Of a stretch of DNA of 10,977 bases, positions 5,893 to 10,977 are shown piece by piece. Below the pieces are notes generated by a model. The model saw only the letters and a program-made list of their open reading frames with translations. It was not told where the DNA came from and did not search any database. This DNA comes from UBA8828 sp964510855 (GTDB lineage: Bacteria > Verrucomicrobiota > Verrucomicrobiia > Opitutales > UBA953): positions 1 to 10,977 of the forward strand of contig CAZEDB010000037.1 in NCBI GenBank assembly GCA_964510855.1, in the 5' to 3' direction. The position numbers were made by a program, and so were the translations under genes. The first letter of the stretch is position 1, and each line of letters begins with the position of its first letter.

Positions 5893-6655
5893 GTCTCGTC
5901 CCGTCCCAGCTCCCACGCGCTACCTCGCCACCGTAGCCTATGAGGGCACGGATTTTGCTGGCTGGCAGGTGCAACCTAATGGCGTCACAGTACAGCAATT
6001 CTTGGAGCATCGTTTATCGCAAATCTTCAAGCGCAAGGTAGCGGTGCAGGGGAGTGGTCGCACCGATGCAGGGGTGCACAGTGAAGGGCAGTGCTGCCAT
6101 TTTGATGTGCACTGGCCCCACCCTTTGGCTGCGCTTCTACGCGCCTTACGTTCGCGTGAACCTAATGGGATTTTAGTACGCTCGATTCGTCGGGTACCGT
6201 CGACCTTCCATGCGCGCTTTAGTGCCAAGGGAAAACGCTACCGCTATGAAATCTATTGTGGTCACCCGTTGCCTTGGGAGGCGCGAACCTGTTTGGTGAT
6301 GGGCGAGCGTCGACTTAACGTCGCTGCCATGCGCCAGGCCGCTAAACTTTTAATCGGTAAGCATAACTTCAGGGCTTTTGGCGCTACGCACGGTCAAGGT
6401 ATGGAAAAGGAAAACCCGGTTAAAGATTTACGCCGGCTTTCGATTCGTGTGCGCGGGAAGCGGATTACGATTACAACCGAGGCCAGCGGTTATCTTTATC
6501 GCATGGTACGTCGATTGGTCGGGGGCTTGCTGCGGGTGGGCAAGGGCGAGCTTCCGCCCGAGCGTCTTCGTGCTTATCGTGACGAGCGGGTGATTACCGC
6601 GGAGATTCCGACGGCACCGGCGCGGGGTTTGTTTATGGAGAAGGTGTTTTACTGA
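5885..6655 (+). CDS. truA: tRNA pseudouridine(38-40) synthase TruA
   Basis: A 256-aa cytoplasmic enzyme that isomerises uridines 38-40 of the tRNA anticodon arm to pseudouridine. Seen: YEGTDFAGWQVQP at 19-31; the catalytic motif GSGRTDAGVH with Asp61; FHARFSAKGKRYRYEIY at 108-124 containing the conserved Arg and Tyr; KHNFRAF; and the C-terminal core YLYRMVRRLVGGLLRVGKGE. Length matches the family (about 245-270 aa). ATG 5885 overlaps the last 8 bp of ruvX. ATG 5879, two codons earlier, is also possible. The reading frame is open back to 5765, but the extra residues do not resemble TruA. No separate promoter is visible, so expression likely follows ruvX. Confidence 0.96.
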   Translation: MAKSRPVPAPTRYLATVAYEGTDFAGWQVQPNGVTVQQFLEHRLSQIFKRKVAVQGSGRTDAGVHSEGQCCHFDVHWPHPLAALLRALRSREPNGILVRSIRRVPSTFHARFSAKGKRYRYEIYCGHPLPWEARTCLVMGERRLNVAAMRQAAKLLIGKHNFRAFGATHGQGMEKENPVKDLRRLSIRVRGKRITITTEASGYLYRMVRRLVGGLLRVGKGELPPERLRAYRDERVITAEIPTAPARGLFMEKVFY

Positions 6656-6734
6656 GTGTAAGCGCCCGGGTTGACTGATCTAAAAGCCGCCTCCTCGCTT
6701 GCGCCACGGGCTTAAAGTGTAAGAGGGTAAGTCT

Positions 6735-7871
6735 GTGAATTCGGACTACCAAGAGCTCTATAGCCGGCAGATGCGTCTCCCTCAAGTGGGTGAGGACGGT
6801 CAGCGTGCGCTCTTGGGGGCTAAAGTCTTGTTGATTGGGGCGGGTGGTCTAGGGAGTCCTGCGGCGCTTTACTTAGCCGCCGCTGGGGTGGGGGTTATGG
6901 GTATTGCGGATCCGGATCGGGTTGAGCTTTCGAATTTACACCGGCAAGTCCTGCACAGTTTTGATACCTTGGGTTTACCTAAGACGGTTTCAGCCGCAGA
7001 AGCCCTCGCCGCACTTAATCCTGGATTACGGGTGGCCCTTTACCCCGAAGGTTTAACCCCGGCGAACGCGCTCGAGTTGGTTCGTCGTTATGATGTGGTG
7101 GTCGATGGTGCGGATAATTTTGCCACACGTTTTCTCGCGAGTGATGCAGCGGTGCTTGCAGGTAAGCCCTTGGTGCATGGCAGTATTTTGCAAGAGGCGG
7201 GGCAGGTCGGCGTATTTCTGCCTAAGCAAGGCTGCTATCGTTGTCTCTACCCGCAAGTGCCCGACGCAACCTCTGCCCCTACCTGTGGTGAGGCTGGTGT
7301 GCTCGGTGCCACCTGCGGGGTAATTGGAGCCTGGATGGCTTCGGAAGTGCTGGCCGTGATTCTTGGGCAACGTCAGCAATCGCGTTTGTCTTTAATTAAT
7401 TTAGGAGCGGGCGTAGCCCGAACCTTAACCGTCACACCTGACGTGCGTTGCTCGGCATGCAGTAGTCAGGCGACGCTACGTGCGATTAATCCGGCCGATT
7501 ACGCCCCTAGTTGTGCTCCGGTTCCTACTTCATCTTCTATGTCTGAAACCTTACCCATTGAAGTCAGCGTTGAGGAGGTGGTTCGTCTGCGAGCCACCAA
7601 CCCGCAAACCATTCTCTTAGACGTCCGCGAGCCCTCCGAAGTGGCCTTATGCCAAATGGGGGCAACCCACCACATTCCCTTGGGGCAACTAGGGGAGCGC
7701 TGGGCGGAACTGCCCAAAGACGTCCCTATCCTGATTCACTGCCATCATGGGGGGCGGAGCATGAGGGCTACCCAGTTCCTACGTTCTAAGGGCTTGGGGG
7801 CGGTCAGTAATGTTGAGGGTGGCATTGAGGCTTGGTCCTGCCGCATTGACCCTAAGGTGCCTCGTTATTGA
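6735..7871 (+). CDS. moeB: MoeB/ThiF-type E1-like adenylyltransferase fused to rhodanese (MoeZ/MOCS3-like)
   Basis: A 378-aa cytoplasmic two-domain enzyme. The N-terminal E1-like domain (1 to about 245) would adenylate the C-terminal glycine of a ubiquitin-like sulfur carrier (MoaD, ThiS or similar). The C-terminal rhodanese domain (about 275-375) would deliver persulfide sulfur. Seen: nucleotide loop GAGGLGSP at 35-42; DPDRVELSNLHRQ near 59-71; DGADNFATRF; zinc pairs C167-x2-C170 and C239-x2-C242; conserved cysteine Cys184 in TCGEAGVLG; and rhodanese loop CHHGGRS with Cys336 after a DVREPSE strand. This architecture is known from MoeZ/MoeBR and eukaryotic MOCS3/Uba4, which also serve tRNA thiolation. 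The start is GTG 6735 with a plausible Shine-Dalgarno agaggg at 6722-6727. No sulfur-carrier gene is nearby, so the pathway (molybdopterin, thiamine, cysteine or tRNA) is unresolved. Confidence 0.93.
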   Translation: MNSDYQELYSRQMRLPQVGEDGQRALLGAKVLLIGAGGLGSPAALYLAAAGVGVMGIADPDRVELSNLHRQVLHSFDTLGLPKTVSAAEALAALNPGLRVALYPEGLTPANALELVRRYDVVVDGADNFATRFLASDAAVLAGKPLVHGSILQEAGQVGVFLPKQGCYRCLYPQVPDATSAPTCGEAGVLGATCGVIGAWMASEVLAVILGQRQQSRLSLINLGAGVARTLTVTPDVRCSACSSQATLRAINPADYAPSCAPVPTSSSMSETLPIEVSVEEVVRLRATNPQTILLDVREPSEVALCQMGATHHIPLGQLGERWAELPKDVPILIHCHHGGRSMRATQFLRSKGLGAVSNVEGGIEAWSCRIDPKVPRY

Positions 7872-7929
7872 GCCGGAGGTTCGTCTTTGGCTTGCCCCTT
7901 GGCGGCTAGGTGCTGAAAGTTGGGTAGCT

Positions 7930-8499
7930 ATGAAGCGCCTGAATCTTCTCCTCGCCGCCGCCGCCCTCGTTCTCGTGGGTTGTGGTCCCGCCGCTAACCC
8001 GTCCGATTTTAATACCGGAATGACCGACACCGGTATCAATGGTCGTCCCACTGGACTTGAGTCCATGACGCAAAATATTCGCAATGGCACCATTCCCCCC
8101 GAGGCCATTTTAGCCACGGTGTATTTTGGTTTCGATCGTTACACGGTTGAAGTTAACGAGCGTGCGAAGTTAGACGCCTTAGCTGGCGCTGCCTCGGGCA
8201 AGACGCTTTTGCTCGCGGGTTATACCGACCACGTCGGCACGGAAGAGTATAATCTTGGTCTTTCCGATCGTCGTTCCCAATCGGTTGCGGAGTATTTAGT
8301 TCGTCTTGGTCTTTCTCGCTCCAAGATGGAAGTAATTGCACTGGGCGAGCAGCAAGCGACCCAAGGTGCTTCGAGCGCAGCTGCAGCTAAGGATCGCCGC
8401 GTCCATGTCGTTGACGCCAATTACAAGGGCGGTGCGACCTCGTCGGCTCCCGCAGCACCGTTTAATGGTGGCCCTCCTCCTGCACCCGTAGGTCTCTAA
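7930..8499 (+). CDS. pal: Peptidoglycan-associated lipoprotein (Pal/OmpA C-domain)
   Basis: A 189-aa predicted outer-membrane lipoprotein. The signal peptide MKRLNLLLAAAALVLVGC ends in a lipobox L-V-G-C with lipidated Cys18. An OmpA-like peptidoglycan-binding domain covers about residues 62-162. It opens with VYFGFDRYTV and contains GYTDHVGTEEYN (Asp100), LSDRRSQSVAEYL (Arg114-Arg115) and the end motif KDRRVHVV. Asp100 and the arginine match residues that bind diaminopimelate in Pal and OmpA. Two departures are Tyr99 where the usual GHTD has His, and a Pro/Ala/Gly-rich tail of about 25 residues. The open frame reaches back to 7810, but only ATG 7930 gives a signal peptide. No tolAQRB or cpoB genes flank it, so the pal symbol is by family only. 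A strong terminator follows. Confidence 0.9.
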   Translation: MKRLNLLLAAAALVLVGCGPAANPSDFNTGMTDTGINGRPTGLESMTQNIRNGTIPPEAILATVYFGFDRYTVEVNERAKLDALAGAASGKTLLLAGYTDHVGTEEYNLGLSDRRSQSVAEYLVRLGLSRSKMEVIALGEQQATQGASSAAAAKDRRVHVVDANYKGGATSSAPAAPFNGGPPPAPVGL

Positions 8500-8522
8500 G
8501 TTAGACCTAAAGCTTCGGTGAA

Positions 8523-8548
8523 GACCCCGCTTTGCGGGGTTCTTTTTT
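8523..8548 (+). terminator. Rho-independent terminator after the lipoprotein gene
   Basis: The 7-bp stem accccgc / gcggggt encloses a 3-nt ttt loop. The base T-C is followed by six T residues (8543-8548). It begins 23 bp after the lipoprotein stop and ends 42 bp before the next start, so it ends the upstream transcript and implies a separate promoter for the DUF1080 gene. Confidence 0.93.
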
Positions 8549-8590
8549 GGCTCGAGGGAACGTCTACTCCTAACTTGGGTCTTACCTGAG

Positions 8591-9898
8591 ATGCGTACCC
8601 CCGCAGTTTTGTTACTTGGCTTGATTACGGCCGCAGCCATCGGTCGTGAAGCTGAGCCTCAGTTTATCGATATCTTGCCTGGGCCCGCCTTGGAGGGTTG
8701 GCGAGGGGGAGACACCTTTGATCATCGCCAACTCCAGGCACTAACCCCAGAAGTCCGTGCGGCCAAGTTAGCAGACTGGAATGCACAGGCACGCCTACAT
8801 TGGCGGACTGAAGGGCGTGAGCTCATCACTACGGGTAAAGGGCCCTGCTTGGCGACTGAACGCGAGTACGGCGACATTGAGTTTAAGGTCGAGTACCTGA
8901 TTTCGCCCCGAGGGGACTCGGGGATTTATCTCAGGAATGTACCTCAGGTACAAATCTGGGACCCTGAGGATCAAGCTGCGTGGCAGCATGGTGCAGCGAA
9001 AGGAAGTGGCGGGCTTTGGAATAATACGCCCGGGACGGTGGGGCGTGACCCTTTAGTCCGCGCCGATAAACCCGTGGGTCAGTGGAATAAGCTGCGGGTA
9101 CGCCAATTGGGGGAGCGTGTGAGTGTGTGGTTAAATGACACCTTGGTGGTCGACCATGTCCGTCTCGAAAATATGTACAACCGGGCTCTACCCGTGCCAG
9201 CTACTGGCCCCTTACTTCTGCAATCGCATGGCGACCCCGTGCGTTGGCGAAATCTTTCGATTCGTGAAATTCCCCGTGAAGAAGCACAGCTTTTATTGAG
9301 TCGGAAAAATGCCGAGGACTTTACCGATATTTTTGACGGCAAGACCCTCACGGGTTGGCGCGGCGGTTTAAACGGTTATGAAGTTCACCAAGGTGTGTTA
9401 CGTAATAAACCTGGCCAAAGCGCGACGCTCTTTACGGAAGGGGTTTATGACGACTTCACCTTCCGGCTCGAGTTTCGCCTCCCTAAAGGCGGTAATAACG
9501 GTCTAGCCCTACGTTATCCAGGTACTGGGACGCCTGCTTATCACGGCTTCACCGAGTGCCAAATACTCGATGGCAATTATGAAGCAGCGACCGGAGATAA
9601 AATTGATCCCCGGCAAGTGCATGGCTCTGCCTATGGCCTAGTGGGGGCCGCCCAAGGCTATCAGCTCCCAGCTGGTCAGTGGAATTTTCAAGAGGTCACG
9701 CTCCAGGGCACGCGGCTAACAGTGGAGCTTAATGGCACCCGAATTCTCGACACCGATTTAAGTAAGGTTGATTTAGCGCAAGCGATGGAGGGTAGGAAAC
9801 ATCCCGGCCTAAAGCTTACCGAGGGTCATCTGGGTTTTGCGGGTCATGGCGATCCGGTAGAGTTTAGAAATCTCAAGGTGAAGCGCCTAAAGAAGTAG
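8591..9898 (+). CDS. Secreted tandem DUF1080 (3-keto-disaccharide hydrolase-like) protein
   Basis: A 435-aa protein with an N-terminal signal sequence (MRTPAVLLLGLITAAAIG) and two DUF1080 domains (Pfam 3-keto-disaccharide hydrolase, a concanavalin/LamG-like beta sandwich). Domain 1 is about residues 24-227 and domain 2 about 244-434. The repeats align visibly: FIDILPGPALEGWRGG against FTDIFDGKTLTGWRGG (244-259); SPRGDSGIYLRN against PKGGNNGLALRY; and HGDPVRWRNLSIREI against HGDPVEFRNLKVKRL. Domain 1 carries the insert with TPEVRAAKLADW and the PQVQIWDP motif seen in many planctomycete and verrucomicrobial members. Some family members cleave 3-keto-glycosides; most are uncharacterised. It is expected outside the cytoplasmic membrane. 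No Gfo/Idh/MocA oxidoreductase partner is in the window. The start is ATG with no clear Shine-Dalgarno. Confidence 0.9.
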   Translation: MRTPAVLLLGLITAAAIGREAEPQFIDILPGPALEGWRGGDTFDHRQLQALTPEVRAAKLADWNAQARLHWRTEGRELITTGKGPCLATEREYGDIEFKVEYLISPRGDSGIYLRNVPQVQIWDPEDQAAWQHGAAKGSGGLWNNTPGTVGRDPLVRADKPVGQWNKLRVRQLGERVSVWLNDTLVVDHVRLENMYNRALPVPATGPLLLQSHGDPVRWRNLSIREIPREEAQLLLSRKNAEDFTDIFDGKTLTGWRGGLNGYEVHQGVLRNKPGQSATLFTEGVYDDFTFRLEFRLPKGGNNGLALRYPGTGTPAYHGFTECQILDGNYEAATGDKIDPRQVHGSAYGLVGAAQGYQLPAGQWNFQEVTLQGTRLTVELNGTRILDTDLSKVDLAQAMEGRKHPGLKLTEGHLGFAGHGDPVEFRNLKVKRLKK

Positions 9899-10006
9899 GA
9901 TAGCGTTGGGTTGAGGCTAAGGCCCGGGCATTTTTCATGGCTGACGCGCGCGTGATACGAGGATTTCTTCTTTATATTTATAAGCAGCCGCGTTTGATAC
10001 TGGGTA

Positions 10007-10261
10007 ATGTCGAATCCCGCCCCAGATGCTGTAACCCGTGTGCTTGAGCAGCAGGCGGCGACTTCTGACTCAGCCCATTTATTAGAACGCACCTTCGAGC
10101 AAAACCCGGTGGTTATCGGTTTAGCTTTGGTGGCGCTCTTAGCTTACGGGGTTTATCAATTAGTGGGTACCAAGCCTTCAGATAAAGACGGCGCCTCGGC
10201 AGGCGTTAATCAAGATCCGCTCGAACGCTCACGAACGTCGGAAGCTGGGAGCGACGAGTAG
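10007..10261 (+). CDS. Small single-pass membrane protein of unknown function
   Basis: I do not recognise this 84-aa protein. A polar N-terminal part with Gln and Glu (residues 1-32) precedes one hydrophobic segment, NPVVIGLALVALLAYGVYQLVG, at about 33-54. A hydrophilic charged tail rich in Ser, Asp and Glu follows and ends in GSDE. There is no signal-peptidase site or lipobox, so it is probably an inner-membrane anchor with a soluble tail. The AT-rich stretch at 9971-9984, 23 bp before the ATG, contains TATATT and TATAAG and could be a -10 element. Codon usage (frequent TTA and CGC/CGT) resembles its neighbours. It faces a tRNA gene tail to tail. Its reality is supported by the TM segment and gene-like spacing only. 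Confidence 0.6.
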   Translation: MSNPAPDAVTRVLEQQAATSDSAHLLERTFEQNPVVIGLALVALLAYGVYQLVGTKPSDKDGASAGVNQDPLERSRTSEAGSDE

Positions 10262-10289
10262 GCGAGTTCCAAAAGGCACAAAAAACCGC

Positions 10290-10364
<75 letters not shown>

Positions 10365-10423
10365 AGGACAGCGGAAAAGAATGAACGCAAACCCTAGCGG
10401 TTGGTTCAAGGAAAATTTACAAC

Positions 10424-10977
10424 TCAACGATGGCCGCGCTGACGCAGGGACTCAAAGAGGCAGATACCAGCTGCGACTGAGACGTTGAGGCAGGGGACGG
10501 TGCCGAGCATGGGGATGCGGAGAAGAAAGTCGCACGAGACCGCAGTCAGGTGCCGAATCCCGTCGCCTTCAGCTCCCAGCACGAGGGCAAGGGGGCCGGT
10601 GAGTTTAGCCGCATAGACCGATTGGCTCGCTTTATGGTCGCTGGTGCCGGCAATCCAAACGCCTTCCTTTTTAAGTTTTTCTAGGGCGTTGCGGAGGTTA
10701 CTCGCTTGCACGATGGGGAGTTTTTCGGCGGCACCGACGGCAACGCGGCGCGCGGTATCGGTGACGGGGGCAGAATTTTTCCGCGTGATGACGACGAAGG
10801 TACAACCCGCACAGTCGGCAGTACGAATGAGTGCGCCGAGATTGTGGGGATCTTGGATGCCATCGAGGACGAGAATGAGGGGATCTTTATGACCTTTAAG
10901 TAATTCCGGGATGTCACTTTCGTCCCATAACTTTAAGGGCTTGAGGACATCAGTGTGGCGATTCGGACGGGTCATGG
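10424..10977 (-). CDS. rlmB: 23S rRNA (Gm2251) 2'-O-methyltransferase RlmB, 5' end cut by window edge
   Basis: A SpoU/TrmH (SPOUT) 2'-O-methyltransferase that uses S-adenosylmethionine. E. coli RlmB methylates G2251 of 23S rRNA. Numbering from the Met codon at 10973-10975, 183 residues are visible. Motif 1 is VLDGIQDPHNLGALIRTADCAG, close to E. coli ILDGVTDPHNLGACLRSAD. Motif 2 is LVLGAEGDGIRHLT. Motif 3 is IPMLGTVPCLNVSVAAGICLFE, forming the trefoil-knot cofactor site. E. coli RlmB is about 243 aa with an N-terminal L30e-like RNA-binding domain. Here the visible part starts at the equivalent of the HQG/KP hinge, so that domain most likely lies beyond the window and the Met at 10975 is internal. 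One oddity is Cys where motif 3 normally has Ser (SLNVSVA). TGA stop at 10424-10426. Confidence 0.9.
   Translation of the reverse strand, partial: MTRPNRHTDVLKPLKLWDESDIPELLKGHKDPLILVLDGIQDPHNLGALIRTADCAGCTFVVITRKNSAPVTDTARRVAVGAAEKLPIVQASNLRNALEKLKKEGVWIAGTSDHKASQSVYAAKLTGPLALVLGAEGDGIRHLTAVSCDFLLRIPMLGTVPCLNVSVAAGICLFESLRQRGHR

Noticed and set aside
7810..7929. Upstream extension of the lipoprotein ORF into moeB
   Set aside because: Only the start at 7930 produces a signal peptide and lipobox; the extension is a shadow of the rhodanese coding region.
9922..9929. GCCCGGGC palindrome followed by ATTTTT, as terminator of the DUF1080 gene
   Set aside because: A perfect palindrome without a loop cannot form a stable hairpin of useful length; evidence is too weak.
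10281..10286. T run after tRNA-Lys as an intrinsic terminator
   Set aside because: No separate GC hairpin precedes the T run apart from the tRNA itself, so I noted it only in the tRNA entry.

Overview
This window looks like a chromosomal stretch from a bacterium of the Planctomycetes-Verrucomicrobia-Chlamydiae group, most likely a Verrucomicrobiota member. That is inference. It rests on the mix of a secreted sulfatase-family protein, a tandem DUF1080 (3-keto-disaccharide hydrolase-like) protein, a CstA transporter, a MoeB-rhodanese fusion, and mostly absent Shine-Dalgarno sequences with several GTG starts. Gene density is high, and I see no phage, IS or CRISPR signature.

Layout. Positions 1-315 hold a non-coding mosaic of at least eight adjacent short tandem repeats with 7-, 8- and 9-bp units. 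The last one supplies the stop codon of a minus-strand CaCA-type Na+/Ca2+ antiporter (306-1247). A divergent 124-bp gap separates that gene from a long plus-strand run: a short CstA-family carrier (1372-3066), a small glutaredoxin with extra cysteines (3163-3432), a FucU/RbsD-type sugar mutarotase (3492-3932), a sulfatase-fold protein 7 bp downstream (3940-5343), ruvX/yqgF (5413-5892), truA overlapping it by 8 bp (5885-6655), a MoeB/ThiF E1-like enzyme fused to a rhodanese domain (6735-7871), and a Pal/OmpA-type lipoprotein (7930-8499) closed by a strong intrinsic terminator (8523-8548). A two-domain DUF1080 secreted protein (8591-9898) and an 84-aa single-TM protein (10007-10261) follow. On the minus strand at the right edge lie rlmB (10424 to the edge, 5' end outside the window) and tRNA-Lys(CUU) with encoded CCA (10290-10364).

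How the genes fit together. ruvX-truA and rlmB-tRNA are information-processing pairs. MoeB-rhodanese serves sulfur transfer for cofactors or tRNA thiolation. The lipoprotein anchors the outer membrane to peptidoglycan. CstA, the mutarotase, the sulfatase-like protein and the DUF1080 protein suggest a glycan or carbon-scavenging lifestyle.

The most striking observation is the sulfatase-family protein. It keeps the four acidic/amide metal ligands of the family. It has lost the formylglycine cysteine, its partner arginine, both conserved lysines, and two histidines (one of these by a less certain alignment). It is therefore a good candidate pseudoenzyme, or an enzyme with new chemistry, placed in an apparent operon with a fucose-type mutarotase. 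The second notable item is the repeat mosaic at the left end.
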